From: Amaranthus tricolor
Lineage: Eukaryota > Streptophyta > Magnoliopsida > Caryophyllales > Amaranthaceae
Direction of reading: 5' to 3'
Assembly: GCF_026212465.1 (NCBI RefSeq)
Contig: NC_080047.1
Span: forward strand, 34,855,057 to 34,919,056
Length of the DNA stretch: 64,000 nucleotides
This document shows positions 1 to 14,514 of the stretch, piece after piece. The notes below the pieces were generated by a model. The model saw only the letters and a list, made by a program, of their open reading frames with translations, ran no database searches and had not been told where the DNA came from. The translations under genes and the position numbers were made by a program. Position 1 is the stretch's first letter; each line of letters starts with the position of its first letter.

Positions 1-100
1 AGGTACAAAGCTCTAATTATGCTAGGAATCGACTCTTGGAGCGAGATTTGCAAGTTGGAAGGTCATAAGCTACTCAAAGGTCATTTTTGTGCTGACCAGG

Positions 101-425
101 TCTCATACCCGGGTGGGTTTCCTCATACCCGGCCGGGTGAGCCTCTCATACCCGGCCGGGTTTCCACATACCCGACCGGGTTTGCACTTGATACTTAGAA
201 GAATTTGAAGATGTTATTTGGAAGAAAAAGTTGCCACACGCGCCCGGCCGGGTTTCCCACATACCCGGCCAGGCCTCTATTGAAGATTAAAATGCTCAGT
301 TGCGTACCCGGGCGGGTTTCCACATACCCGGCCGGGTTTACTCCTGGACTTGGAAAATTTTTGACCTTTGAGATTTAGTTATGCTTCGCACCCGCCCGGG
401 TTTCCACATACCCGGCCGGGTACTG
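101..425. repeat. Cluster of CCCGGCCGGG-like palindromes in LTR U3
   Basis: About ten copies of a 10-bp palindrome (CCCGGCCGGG and one-base variants such as CCCGACCGGG and CCCGGGCGGG) occur here, usually inside 'catacccggccgggtttcc'. Spacing is irregular, about 20-100 bp. They sit just upstream of the TATA box at 477, in the U3 position of the LTR. The block is much more GC-rich than its surroundings. Confidence 0.8.
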
Positions 426-476
426 CAGTTATTTTTTTAGTAACTTCCCGTATCCTCCGATCTCTTTTGAGGAGGA

Positions 477-484
477 TATAAATA
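477..484 (+). promoter_or_regulatory. Putative LTR TATA box
   Basis: TATAAATA lies in 'gaggatataaatagc', about 50-350 bp downstream of the palindrome cluster and upstream of the T-rich leader. This is where a Ty3 LTR promoter is expected. It is probably inactive in a truncated relic. Confidence 0.45.
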
Positions 485-1311
485 GCTTTTGAGGGGAATT
501 TTCAAGACGGTTTTTTTTATTCTCTGTTTTGAGGGCTATGTATTGAAGAGATTTAGCACATTACTTGTCATGGGGGATTGTTAATCAACACTTGAACATT
601 GTAATTTTAATTATATTGAAGGTATTAGTTTCAATTCCAATCTCTTGTTCTTGTTTATCATTATTATTTTTGAATGTTTGTTTTTCCATTAAATTTGAAT
701 TTGATTTTCTCCATGAATTTAATTGTTGAATCTCTTGTTAGTTTTAATATGCTTAGTGAGTAGTTTTATTTCTAGGGTTTGGTGAAACTATGCAAAACGT
801 CATGATTCTTGTTTGATTTTAGGATTTAAATTTGGTTTGTTTAGGTGATTCAATTGATGGGTTCTAGATTAATTGCATGTTTGGCCAATTTGCAAGTTTT
901 ATTCGCTCAATTCTATAAGCGAGAGTTGCGAGTTTGAGTGAACGATTTCCTTCTTTGAACAATTAAGCTTTAATCGCGATAGCTTGTTTTATTGTTTAAT
1001 TGTCAAATTTGTTTGCGAGAGCAACATCTTCCTTCGCCTATATTCATTCCTATCCCAATTGTTGTTCATGAATCATGATCTATGCATAGTGGATCCTTTT
1101 AGCCCTAGGTTTTTAATTATTGAATTCTATTCATCTCTTATTTTTGCGTTCTACTTAGATAACCAAAAATCCAACATTTGATCGTTAACAATAGTGAACT
1201 TAATTTAAATTGTAACTTCATTTGTCCTTCCACAGTGGTTCGACCCTACTTTCCCAACTATACTAGTTAGGTGAATTAGGAATTATTTTTGGTAGTAAAA
1301 CGACCTATCAC

Positions 1312-2184
1312 ATGGCGGTGCATAAATGAATTAAAGAGTTAACCATTTGTTTTGACTGTTCATACTCAGATTTCAAGATATAAATTAGAACGTTAGTATG
1401 GGTAACGTGGGTAATCGCTATGCTATCAAATTTTGACATTAAGTGACTTAAGTAATTTGAGGTTACACACTTGTCCTAGGACATGTGGGAGATCGAAGGA
1501 AATAAGTGTCCTAATAATGAAGTGGAACTACTAAAATATAAATATGATAAATATTAGATTAATACATTCGATTATATTAAGTGATCAAAGTGTTTTGTTA
1601 GAAAGCAACTTTGATCGTATATTAATTAGATTAGTATACTGCTACTATGATCAGTACCTATGAGGTCATACATATAAGCTATCGATTGGATAAAATAGTA
1701 CCAATTATAAGATGTTCTGGGCTATTTAGTGTATGAGTTAATAGTACGATTTGATAATATGTTTAAATTAGGAATTAAAACACAAATTAATTCATTTTAT
1801 TATTACATATAAATGTTACATATAACCATCAAAAGAGTATATGAAGAGCTGTTTCATTTGGGGATAAATAGTTGCACTTTGCTCGTTATTTTTCATAAAC
1901 TTGTGTGCTATTTCTTTCTACCTTTCTCCACTTAAAACTCGTTATAGAGTAAGACAAGATCTCTTTTCATTAAGAACACATTTAGGTGCACTAAAAGAAG
2001 ATTCTGACATAATAGTAGAAGCTGGAATTGCAAGGATATTTGATTTGTAATCCATCATGATCACTTTTTCATTTTGGAGGTACTCATGGTCAAAACGTGC
2101 AACCAAGCTCCAAAGAGTTAAAATTAATGTCTTATGATGAATTATTGGTCTAAATACAAGAAAAGGTCCCAATACAAGTCTTAC
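1312..2184. other. No gene recognised; AT-rich spacer
   Basis: Only short chance reading frames occur here. One 76-codon frame on the minus strand (2172-1942) shows no family features. The stretch separates the Athila-like LTR end from the chromovirus composite. Confidence 0.6.
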
Positions 2185-3446
<1,262 letters not shown>

Positions 3447-3848
3447 ATGAGGTTTGGCAAGAAGGGCAAATTGAGTCTAAAGTTTATAGGACCTTATGAG
3501 GTAACAGAGAAGGTAGGAAAGGTCGCCTATAGACTAGCATTACCCAATGAGTTGGGTAAGGTCCATGATGTGTTTCACATTTCGCAGTTGAAGAGATATG
3601 TTCCCGATAAATCTCATGTGCTAGACCCCGAGCCCTTGGACCTTGATGAGAATTTATCTTATGAAGAGAAGCCTATCAAGATATTAGATTTTAAGGTGCA
3701 TAGTACGAGGAGAAAAGATATAAAGATGGTGAAAGGTCTATGGGCTAACCAGCGCACACAGGAGGCAACGTGGGAAACTGAGGTTTCCATGCGTGAGAAA
3801 TACCCACACCTTTTTCCTGAGGTTAGTAAGTTATGGGGTCGTAACTAA
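3447..3848 (+). pseudogene. Chromovirus integrase C-terminus plus chromodomain, fragment without premature stops
   Basis: An open 133-codon fragment. It begins in the integrase C-terminal module (GKKGKLSLKFIGPYEV, residues 4-19; HDVFHISQLKRYV, about 40-52). It continues into a chromodomain (about residues 72-126) with Tyr, Trp and Trp at the usual cage-like positions in YEEKPIKILDF, GLWANQ and ATWETE. Chromodomains of Ty3 chromoviruses direct integration to histone-marked chromatin. The ATG at 3447 is an internal methionine, so there is no true start. Unlike its copy at 7561-7960, this one keeps the HDVFHIS frame and the ATWETE tryptophan. It is a remnant because everything upstream is deleted. 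Confidence 0.85.
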
Positions 3849-3858
3849 GTCTTTAAGA

Positions 3859-3883
3859 GGGGGGGGGGGGGGGGGGGGGGGGG
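3859..3883 (+). repeat. (G)25 homopolymer after the chromodomain stop
   Basis: Twenty-five consecutive G. The matching place in the second copy (about 7966-7979) reads gggggaggggg, so the run expanded from a polypurine-like G stretch or is a sequencing artefact. It sits about 10 bp after the TAA at 3846. Confidence 0.9.
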
Positions 3884-4280
3884 TAGAATGTGATAGAATT
3901 TTGTGCGTTTGCACGTATCTTCTCCTCTATGATACCGACCTAGTACAAAATTGCATGCTTTTGATTGATCGTGTCGAGTCAATGGTATGATTTTTTTTAC
4001 ATGCTTTTGATTGATTGTGTTAAATTAATTGTGTGACATTTACATGGATTGTTTGGGTGTTGAGTTAATTGAGATGATTATGAATGCTCGAAACGAAATA
4101 TGTATGAATATTTGGATAGAGTGAGTATAATAGTGTCAATAAGGTCACGATTTTTGAGTTAATTCCTTAGGCTTAAAATTGTTAAGACACCTTCTTGGGT
4201 TATTAGAAATAAAAATTTTCACAATTTGTACCATGGTTGCGCTAGTTTCGAGGACGAAACTCTTTTTAACGGGGGTAGTC

Positions 4281-4598
<318 letters not shown>

Positions 4599-7500
4599 AA
4601 AGAAATTATCTGATTCTTTTGTATGCACATCAAAAATCGAGAAGTTAGGAGTAAAGAACCCTGAATCCACCTCTAATGTCGTAGCGATTCCATCGGGGGA
4701 GTTATTCCAGTGTAATAGGATATATAGAGGAGTTCCTTTAATCATAGGAGGAGTTGTTTTCCCTAATAACTTTTATGAGCTCGACATGGATGACTTAGAC
4801 ATCATTCTTGGGATGGATTAGTTAGGTCATTTCAAGGCAGAGATTGAGTGCGACAAACAAGAAGTGAGGCTTGTGGGATCTAAGGGAAAGAGGGTTAAGT
4901 ATAACAAGGGCACTTCAGGGTTACGGGCTAAAATGGTATCTTCCTTGAGAATGAAGAGATTGCTGAGGCAGGAATTACTTTGTTACTTGTGTCACGTTCG
5001 AAGAATAGAAGATAAGGTTGTGGCTCTTGAGACCGTTCCCATCGTAAACGAATTTATGGACATTTTCCCAGACGAAATACCGGGAATGCCACCTACTTGG
5101 GACTTTGAATTTACCATAGATTTAATACCGGGGGCAGGACCCATATCCAGAGCGCCTTATAAGACGACACTAGCAGAGATGGAAGAATTGAGAAAGCAAG
5201 TAGAAGAGTTGTTGGAGAAAGGGTACATACGACCGAGTGTTTCGCCTTGGGGGGCACCTGTGCTGTTTGTTCGCAAGAAAGATGGGAGTATGAGACTATG
5301 CATAGACTACCGTGAGTTGAACAAGGTTACAGTAAAGAACAAATACCCTCTACCGAGAATTGATGACCTTTTTGACCAGCTTAAGGGAGCCGGAATGTTT
5401 TCGAAGATTGACTTGAGGTCTTGCTATCATCAATAGAGAATAGCGGAGAGAGATGTACCCAAGACGGCCTTTAGGACTCGCTATGGACATTTTGAGTTTA
5501 CAGTGATGCCATTTGGGCAGACAAATGCACCAGCAGCATTCATGTGTTTGATGAACGGGTGTTTAGTGCGTGCCTTGATAAGTTCGTCGTGATCTTCATC
5601 GATGATATCTTGGTGTATTCAAAGGATGAGGGAGAGCACGAGCAACATTTGAGGCAAGTATTACAAATACTTCGAGAGAATCAATTGTATGCCAAATTTT
5701 CTAAGTGTGAGTTTTGGCTTGAAAAAGTATCATTTCTGGGGCATTTTGTATCCAAAGACGGAATTACCGTGGATCCAGCTAAAATCGAGGCGGTGAGGGA
5801 TTGGCCTACACCAAAGAACGTGACCGAGATTCGAAGTTTTCTGGGTTTGGTTGGTTACTATAGAAGATTTCTGAAGGATTTATCGAAGATTGCCCGACCG
5901 ATAACCAATTTGATGAAGAAAGACAAGAAATTTGAGTGGACTAAGGATTGTGAGGGAGCCTTCCAAGCATTAAAGGAAAGATTGACTACTGCACCGGTTT
6001 TAACCCTTCCAGACAGCACGTCTAAATATCTTGTGTATAGTGATGCCTCGAAAAATGGGTTGGGGTGTGTGTTGATGCAAGATCGAAAGGTTATTGCTTA
6101 TGCATCAAGACAACTTAAACCGCATGAAGTCAATTATCCGACCCATGACCTAGAACTAGCAGCTATTGTTTTTGCTCTGAAGATTTGGAGACATTACTTG
6201 TATGGAGTGAAGTGCAAAATTTATACCGACCATCAAAGCTTGCGATACTTGTATACACAACAAAATTTAAACATGAGACAACGAAGGTGGCTGGAGTTGA
6301 TTAACGATTATGACGTGGAGTTTAATTACCATGAGGGTAAGGCCAATGTGGTAGCCGATGCTTTGAGTAGAAAGACCAGTCATTCCTTAGCTTCCTTGAC
6401 TATTCCTAGAGAGTTGCAGAGAGACATGGAAGGATTGAATCTCGAGATTGTACAGCATGGGGAGCTAGAGTCCTGGTTAGCAGCCTTATCCATACGACCT
6501 TCAATTTTTGAGGAAATTTTAACAAATCAAGTGAGTGACTCCTAATTGGAGAAAACGAGATAGCAGGTTAAAGAAGGGAAAGCTGAAGGATTCACTATAT
6601 TCGAGGATGGTAGCATTCGATACAAGGGTCGATGGTGCGTACCTTCTACTTGCACAGAGCTCAAGGATAAGATCTTGACAGAGGCACATAACACAAAGTA
6701 CTCTATTCATCCGGGAGGAGATAAAATGTATCAAGACTTGAAACAGACATTTTGGTGGTCTGGAATGAAAAGAGATATTGCTGACTTTATTTCCAAGTGT
6801 TTGACTTGCCAGAAAGTAAAGAGCGAGCATAAGAGGCCTGCAAGTTTACTCCAACCTTTGGATATTCCTGTATGGAAGTGGGATGACATATCCATGGATT
6901 TTGTTTTGGTTTTACCGAGGACTAGGTCAGGAAATGATACGTTATGGGTGATCGTGGATAGACTCACCAAGAATGCTAAGTTCATTCCGATGAATAATCA
7001 GTGGGACATGGATCAGTTGGCTCGAGCTTACCTTCAGAATGTTGTACGATACCATGGTGTCCCTGGATCTATAGTGTCTGATCGTGATACTCGATACGTG
7101 TCGAAATTTTGGGAATCATTTCAGAAAGCTTTGGGTACAGAACTTCTTAGGAGCACATCTTTTCCCCCGGCTACTGATGGGCAAACTGAACGCACGAATA
7201 GGACACTTGAAGATATGTTGCGAGCGGAAGCTTTGGATAGGCAAGGATCTTGGGATGAGTGCCTAGACATGGTGGAATTTTCATATAATAATAGTTACTA
7301 GGCAAGCATCCAGATGGCACCTTTTGAAGCTTTGTACGGTCGTCGTTGTCGTAATCCAGTATGTTAGGACGATTTCAATGAATCTGTCACTCTAAGACCG
7401 GCTATGTTAGAGGAGATGACTGATCAAGTAAAAATGATTCGAGAAAGACTTAAAGCGGCCCAGGATTGACAAAAGTCCTACGCAGATCTTAAGAGGAAAC

Positions 7501-7960
7501 CTGATGAGTTCGCCGTAGGGGATTATGTGTTGTTGAGAGTTTCACCGATGAAGGGAGTCATGAGGTTTGGCAACAAGGGCAAGTTGAGTCCAAAGTTTAT
7601 AGGACCTTATGAGGTAACAGAGAAGGTAGGAAAGGTCGCCTACAGACTAGCATTACCCAATGAGTTGGGTAAGGTCCATGATGTGTTCACATTTCGCAGT
7701 TGAAGAGATATGTTCCCGATAAATCTCATGTGCTAGACCCCGAGCCCTTGGACCTTGATGAGAATTTATCTTATGAAGAGAAGCCTATCAAGATATTAGA
7801 TTTTAAGGTGCGTAGTACGAGGAGAAAAGATATAAAGATGGTGAAAGGTCTATGGGCTAACCAGCGCACACAGGAGGCAACGTAGGAAACTGAGGTTTCC
7901 ATGCGTGAGAAATACCCACACCTTTTTCCTGAGGTTAGTAAGTTATGGGGTCGTAACTAA
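4599..7960 (+). pseudogene. Broken chromovirus pol (PR-RT-RNaseH-INT-chromodomain)
   Basis: Domains in order: the protease C-terminal half ending in LDIILGMD (the catalytic DSG part is deleted); reverse transcriptase with [20 protein letters not shown] and the FIDDILVYS active-site strand (about 5596); RNase H with [11 protein letters not shown] and [10 protein letters not shown]; integrase with a His-His-Cys-Cys zinc region (CLTCQKVKSEH) and DDE positions in SMDF, SDRDTRY and QTERTNRT; integrase C-terminus; chromodomain. Breaks: stops at 4819, 5435, 6543, 6561, 7300, 7365, 7468 and 7883, a one-base loss near 5554, and another near 7686 inside HDVFHIS. Several stops are tryptophan TGG to TAG, or CGA to TGA, changes, as expected from cytosine deamination in methylated DNA. 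It is not functional. Confidence 0.9.
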
Positions 7961-8357
7961 GTCTTTAGGGGGAGGGGGTAGAATGTGATAGAATTTTGTG
8001 CGTTTGCACGTATCTTCTCCTCTATGATACCGACCTAGTACAAAATTGCATGCTTTTGATTGATCGTGTCGAGTCAATCGTATGATTTTTTTTACATGCT
8101 TTTGATTGATTGTGTTAAATTAATTGTGTGATATTTACATGGATTGTTAGGGTGTTGAGTTAATTGAGATGATTATGAATGCTCGAAACGAAATATGTAT
8201 GAATATTTGGATAGAGTGAGTATAATAGTGTCAATAAGGTCATGATCTTTGAGTTAATTCCTTAGGCTTAAAATTGTTAAGACACCTTCTTGGGTTATTA
8301 GAAATAAAAATTTTCACAATTTGTACCTTGGTTGCGCTAGTTTCGAGGACGAAACTC

Positions 8358-8374
8358 TTTTTAAGGGGGTAGTC
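8358..8374 (+). promoter_or_regulatory. Polypurine tract before LTR copy 3
   Basis: 'tttttaagggggtagtc' directly precedes TGTAACACCC. It follows 'tttcgaggacgaaactc', the conserved end region of Del/Tekay elements. A matching tract with one change (aacggggg) precedes LTR copy 2 at about 4264-4280. It would prime plus-strand DNA synthesis. Confidence 0.65.
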
Positions 8375-8502
8375 TGTAACACCCTGAGATTTTAATAATG
8401 AAATTATCTAATATTTTAACAACTTTTAAAGATTTTACAATTTTATTAAATTAAGTCTGAATTAGTTTTAATAAATTTCTTTCATATACGGATTTAAATG
8501 TT

Positions 8503-9185
<683 letters not shown>

Positions 9186-9343
9186 TATAGTTACGACTTC
9201 TCAAATAAAGCGATTCAAACAAAAATGATTATTTTATTAAAATGTGTGAACCCATAAAGGTGAGTCTCTTAGTTGGGTCTCGTAAGAGAATGAATCGAGA
9301 TAAAAATAAATAAAATAAGCCTAATAATAATAAAAAAAAACAG

Positions 9344-9351
9344 TATAAAAA
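9344..9351 (+). promoter_or_regulatory. Putative TATA box of the chromovirus LTR
   Basis: TATAAAAA occurs in 'acagtataaaaacccatg', followed after about 25-35 bp by a pyrimidine-rich leader start ('acgctcacaagacc'). Both deletion breakpoints in LTR copies 1 and 2 fall just upstream of this position, so those copies lack it. Confidence 0.5.
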
Positions 9352-10206
9352 CCCATGAAACCTTAAACGCTCACAAGACCAAGCCGTCACTCCTTCCTCC
9401 TCTTCTCCTTCTCTTATCTCTTCTCCCTTCTCCCTCACTCGCGGATGAAACGGTGCACCACCGCCACAGCAGCAGCCTCCCTCACGCACAGTCACGCTCT
9501 ACAGCAGCCAGCCCTTTCTCTTCCCTCTTCCACGGCAGCAACCAGCAGCAGCCAGCTGCTCCTCCGCAGCCCTTCCCTCTTCCACGAGCAGCCCCAGGCA
9601 GCAGCATAGCAGGCTGCGCGCTCTCCAACAGCAGCCGGCTGATCTGTGTACCGCCAGCAAGTCAGCAGCCACGTTGTGGTTGCTCCACCACCCCACATGA
9701 CTATCAATTATGATCCACCACTACAACCTCCACTTACCCCCTTCATCCCTTTTGCTAGTCCCATCTTTGTTCCCAGTTCATAAGAGGAAAGTAGAACTTA
9801 ATTGGGTGATTTTTGTAACTCTTGGTTGTGCAGTGACGCTTGCAGGTTCGTACACGCAGTAATTTATTATCATGTTTATCGTTACAAAGTATTATCAATA
9901 TTTCACGATTATATCCATCGTATTAGAATTATAGAACGCCACAAAGTTAATTATGCTGGCGTATAGTCATAATAGAGATATAGGCAAGTAGAATGAAAGC
10001 ATTAAGAGACTGTGAGAACATATTTCTATACAGTAGAGAACGCGCCATGGTTGTATGTAGTATCGAAATGTTTTTCCTACTTATTCAGCCTTGATTTATG
10101 ATTAGTTGGCGTGACTCAGCTGGATTATGTCCGGTTGATTTAATAGTCCCCTAGGTGAGGTTCGACGGGACTACCATAAGGGGGGTATGAGCATGCTTGG
10201 GTCATT

Positions 10207-10402
10207 GGGCGTCGGGAGGCCGATAACGCCCCTTGACCGAGATGTTACCATGTGGGCCTTGCAAACCCCAATATGGTGGCCTCTTCACTGGTTTAGTACC
10301 CCAGTGTGTTAGTTTTTCCCGAAGGTAGGACCCGAGAGGGTCAGCTGGAGGGGGCATGAGCTCATACTTTGCCAATGGGCGCCGGGAGGCCGATAACGCC
10401 CT
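10207..10402 (+). repeat. Duplicated hairpin motif inside the LTR (171-bp period)
   Basis: Two near-identical 25-bp units begin at 10207 (gggcgtcgggaggccgataa, then cgcccc) and 10378 (gggcgccgggaggccgataa, then cgccc). Each can form a nested stem: outer GGGCG with CGCCC, inner TCGG or CCGG with CCGA around a short loop. Flanking sequence is only loosely similar, so the motif itself looks conserved after an old duplication. Confidence 0.7.
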
Positions 10403-11263
10403 TGGCCGTGTCACTATGCCATGAATAGAGAGAGGATCCACTACCTTGAATATACCTCGAGAGATTAGTAGTTTGAAAGAGAAATTATGAATAAATAGAG
10501 GTGTTTAGACAGATGAGTAGACTCGTTATTGCCATACTACATCGTTGCCTACAGTTTTGTTCGATGACTTTAATTGTTGTAAGTTCATTAATTACTGACG
10601 TGTATGTGTTTGTTGTTGTTTGTTCATGACTCTCTATGATGTTCCTGCTATGACACATCTGACTATGGTCATTATGTTGAGCAGCAGAAAGATCATAGCT
10701 CGACATGACAGGTATAGGAGCTCTTTTTGCTATGCATTGGGGGAAAGAGTGGTGTACGATCGTAACAATTGTATACAAATAGTCCAATGCTTGTAGTTGC
10801 TATATTACTTGTAAAGTTTTCTTTTGGGATTGTGTAAATTTCTTTTGTATGAAGCCATGTGACTCCTTGTATAATCCATAGTTCCGCTGCGTAATTTTTG
10901 GATGTATAGTAGTGAAAATACAACTTGAGTACCCGTCAGACCGATGCGTTAACACTGGAACCACGATCCTCGTTAGAGTTGATGATTTGAGGAGCCGACG
11001 ATGATTCTTTCCGTCGTGACGTATTCTTGAAGGCGTTAAAGGCCTTAGATTATTTTAGTTATGTTATCAATGTATATATTCTCGTCACATCCTCAGTTTT
11101 CAGCAGAGATGCTGCCAAAATTTCCACTTACTCACCCTTTTTAATTTATCTTTAGCGTTTATTCTAGTTATTTTCCCTTTTCTTTTTATGTAACACCCGA
11201 ATTTCCTTCCTTCCTTCACGATTCTGGTTTCGTTTAAGGGGTTGGAAATTCAGGGGTGTTACA

Positions 11264-13259
11264 CGTACTTTGACTTGTATGTCAAGGCTTTGTTAGATAC
11301 TTCAACTTGTAGCAGAAAATTGTCTTTGAGGTACATAAGGTGTCATGTTAATTTAGCTTGACACTGTTGTACGTATCTTCCTAAAATAAGTCAAATGAAT
11401 ATACCTAAATATATTTTAGGTATGGAGAATATGACTAATTTAAGTCATGCATAAGTATGGAAATTCGAGGGGATATTGCTATAATATTTCGTCCTTAATT
11501 GAGCCATTCAAGAGGTAGTAATTGCTGAATTTATTCTTGCCATTCATTACATCAATTATAGCCTTTTTAAGAAAGGAAACTTTTTGATATTAAGGTTATT
11601 ATCATGATTTTCGTCCATATGGTTGTTAAGGTTCATAATGTTGACCATATAGTTATTGGAGGGGGTATTATTGCCGATTTGGGGTATTATTTCGTACCTA
11701 TGACTATTGCATGTCATAATTTCATTGTTGAAGGTTTAATGGCTGAATTCAAGAGAGATATCCAAGGGTTAAAGCATTCAAGAAAAAGGTTTATGAAGAA
11801 TTAAAGTTTCGGATCTCAAGCATCAATATAAGATGAATTACAAGATTTCCATGGATGGCATTTCAAGGTTTTTAAATTCTGATTTTATTTCAGCAAATAA
11901 GTTAGTATAATAACGAGTTTTAACTAGCATTAGTTGTAACTTATTATTAGGGTTTTTAATAATTTGTAATCGATTTGTCCTAAGGTATGTCCAGGGACTT
12001 TTTGTTGGCTTTTAGTATGTTTTTAGAGACTTTTGTTGTTTTCATGTACTTGCATACACTATATAAGGCTATGCATTGAGATGAATAAAGAAAGACTTGA
12101 GACTTGAAATTCGATTAAAAACCTTAAGCTATTTTGCTTGTTAAGACATTGAAATTGTTGTAGGGAATTTGTCTTGTTTTCCAATTGTGAGTTTTTCTCA
12201 TCATTGAAGGAATTAGTGAGTTTGTTGAGAGTTCCAAACATATTAATTAGTATGATTAATTCGAGTGAGTGTTCCTCAAATTAAGAGTACATCCTAGTAA
12301 GATTAAGTGAGTGTTCCTTGCTTGCATATCCTTTGAGTCATAACATTCTAGTGAGTGCTCCTAGATTGTTCGTTCATTTTTCAAAAATCCTAAAAATAAA
12401 AAAAAAAGAGTCTTTGAAATGATTTTCCAGCCGTTGAAAAATCAGTCCAAAAAAATTCCTTGAATACGTTTTCAAACCGCTGTAAAGAGGCTCAAACATT
12501 CCTCCTAAATCTTTTGTTAATCTAATCATTTTAGATTATACATCAATATTCTTTGCAATACTCGATAATATGGAGAACTTTATTGATTTTTCGTTTCCAT
12601 AATGATGAAATTAAGTTGGAAATAGACCTACATGGTTTAGGTTATATATACCTTTACTCAGGTGAATAGAAAAAAAAAATCTTATTTGCCAAAAAAAAAA
12701 ACTATCTTGTTCAATTTCAAAATGATGTTTAAGATGACTATCTAGTTTTAATTATGAAGAGAAGGATGAGATAGAAAAAAATCCTACAAAACTATCATCT
12801 TGGCTTATTATGTTAGCTATGATGAGATTAAAGCTAGTGGGATATACTGAGACGTTAGCACGCCTAGACATATCGCTGCCTGAGTTATATACACTAGAAT
12901 AGTAATCATAAAGCTATACTAAAAGCATTTTACAGTTTTCAACATAATTATGTATATCACTTTATGGATGATCTAATGAACGGTAGTAAAAGTCTATCAA
13001 TTTAGTAAGATTTTCCGTCTTAAGACATAGGTCTAAAATTGTCACAATTCCATAAACATAAGAAAAATCATTAAAATACGTCTATTATTTTTCCATCATA
13101 TCTGTAAGAATCGACTTTAAAAATTCATTAGTATTATTATGCAAATGTTTAACAAGATGGTAAAAAATGGTGATACAATCACTTATTACTAGGTGGACGT
13201 GTGGTTCGTACACGTATGAAAGTGATTGAAATTGAAGATATTATAGGAGAATAATAACA
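11264..13259. other. Repeat-derived spacer with a possible LTR fragment
   Basis: No gene recognised. Around 12040-12400 a TATA-like 'actatataaggc' (12059) is followed by 'gaataaag' and then by spaced gagtgttcct-type motifs at 12272, 12311 and 12350, which resembles an LTR promoter and leader. The 66-codon frame 11604-11804 has no recognisable domain. The remainder is plain AT-rich DNA. Confidence 0.4.
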
Positions 13260-13620
13260 GCTAGTTTTTAAACCCAAACGACTAGTTTTTTAACGATCCA
13301 AAGAACCGTTGGGTCTGGGGAACCGGTCGGTTCCGATTCGGTTCCAAGGAAACGTTGGGCCGGGTGAGTCGGTCCGGTCCGGTTTGCGGTTCGGGACGGT
13401 TTCTTGGAACCGATGGGCTGGGTGAACCTGTCCTCGGTTCGTGGTCTGGTCCCGGCGGTTCCTTTCAGTGGTTTCATCGATCTGATAGTTTTTTTGGAAC
13501 CTTAACAGTTCTTGGTTCGGGCCGATTCGGAATCTGTTGTGGGCGATTATGATTCTGAGACGGTTTTCAAGTAGTTCTGGACTGGTTCGGTTCCGGGTAA
13601 CCTGCCCCGTGGCCATCACT
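13260..13620 (-). mobile_element. hAT-like element end with CGGTTCC subterminal repeats
   Basis: A GC-rich block is packed with ggttcc, cggttc and ggtccgg motifs in both orientations. It ends at 'ctgccccgtggccatcacta' (13601-13620), whose reverse complement begins TAGTGATGGCCACGGGG, a form typical of plant hAT terminal repeats with subterminal arrays. I could not find the opposite terminus or an 8-bp duplication, so it is probably truncated. Overlapping open frames are shadows of the repeats. Confidence 0.45.
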
Positions 13621-14514
13621 AGCAGTCAATTTGTAGTAGTTGCGCTATAGACAGGTGCAACAATGATGAACTCACGAGGAAGATAGAAGATGTGGAGGGA
13701 GGAACGAAGAGGATGCGAAAATGATGGCCTCGACGGTAACAACTTAGGTCTAACGAGAAGGCAACAAGATTACTGTCTCTGTTAAACCTTACTATAGTTA
13801 GGAGTTTCGAATTGAAATCAGTTGCAACTTGCAACAATCATTCCATTTCAAAGCTAAAATGACTTATAAAATAAGATTAAATAACCTTAGGATACTCTTA
13901 GAAAAAAAAAATTCTAAAATTGAGATTATTTAAAATTGATCAAATAATTAGAATTATTGTAGTTTAATCAATGAAATAATTTTGATACCTAGAGCAAATT
14001 CATGATATTTTTGGTTTATTATTAAACTATTAGCAAATTCACAAGAACTTAGGAGCAAGTAACAAAGACACGGTGGTACCTAGAGCACCACCTAATTCGA
14101 GAAGTCCATACTCCAGATAGTGAAACCCCAGCCCTAGCTCACGTTAGATAATCATTCCTTTGTAAATGGTAAAGTACATGAATATTATTAATTAATTAAT
14201 TAATATATAATGAAAAGTAATTACTCGAAAAATTAAACAAATGATTGTCAATTAGCACGAGTTGACCATGGAGTATCAGAACTCAAAAGAAGAAGCAGTG
14301 GACCCTACAATACTGAATACTGAATTTAGACATTCTTCCTCAAATCAACAAACCACTAACCAGTTGTATTAAAGTATCCCAATTTCTTGCAAAATTCTTG
14401 CGCAAATATCCCTCGTTCTCACTCACAATAGTCACAAATAATATCCACAGACCTATATTAATTTTGATTAAAAAACTGTAATATCATACTTTTCCATTTC
14501 CCCTCCAAAATCTA
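13621..14514. other. Spacer upstream of the NPGR-like gene
   Basis: No gene recognised. It contains a short (TTAA)n run near 14190 and AT-rich DNA that may include the promoter of the downstream + strand gene. No confident TATA box was selected. Confidence 0.4.

Larger units (their letters stand above)
1..1311 (+). mobile_element. Athila/Tat-type Ty3 LTR, 3' part (5' end outside window)
   Basis: The stretch reads as the body and end of a long Ty3 LTR. A TATA box lies near 477, a T-rich leader follows, and the 3' end has the 'tggttcgaccctactttccc' (1233-1252) and 'acgacctatca' (1301-1311) signature seen in plant Athila/Tat LTRs. The next bases, 'catggcggtgc', look like a decayed Asp-tRNA primer-binding site (intact form TGGCGCCGTTGCC). 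The LTR start is cut by the window and no gag follows, so this is a solo or truncated relic. Lineage assignment is by remembered signature, not alignment. Confidence 0.55.

Noticed and set aside
242..425. CRISPR-like array of short repeats
   Set aside because: Repeat spacing is irregular, the repeats are palindromic GC motifs in an LTR, and the DNA is eukaryotic.
9453..9713. Open frames in the LTR leader on both strands (Ser/Ala/Pro-rich)
   Set aside because: Low-complexity CAG/CTC-rich leader of the chromovirus LTR; overlapping frames on both strands and no domain.
13268..13619. Three overlapping Arg/Pro/Gly-rich frames
   Set aside because: They arise from ggttcc/cggttc subterminal repeats of a hAT-like end.
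13619..13837. 72-codon minus frame
   Set aside because: No domain, no conserved neighbour and no splice partner.
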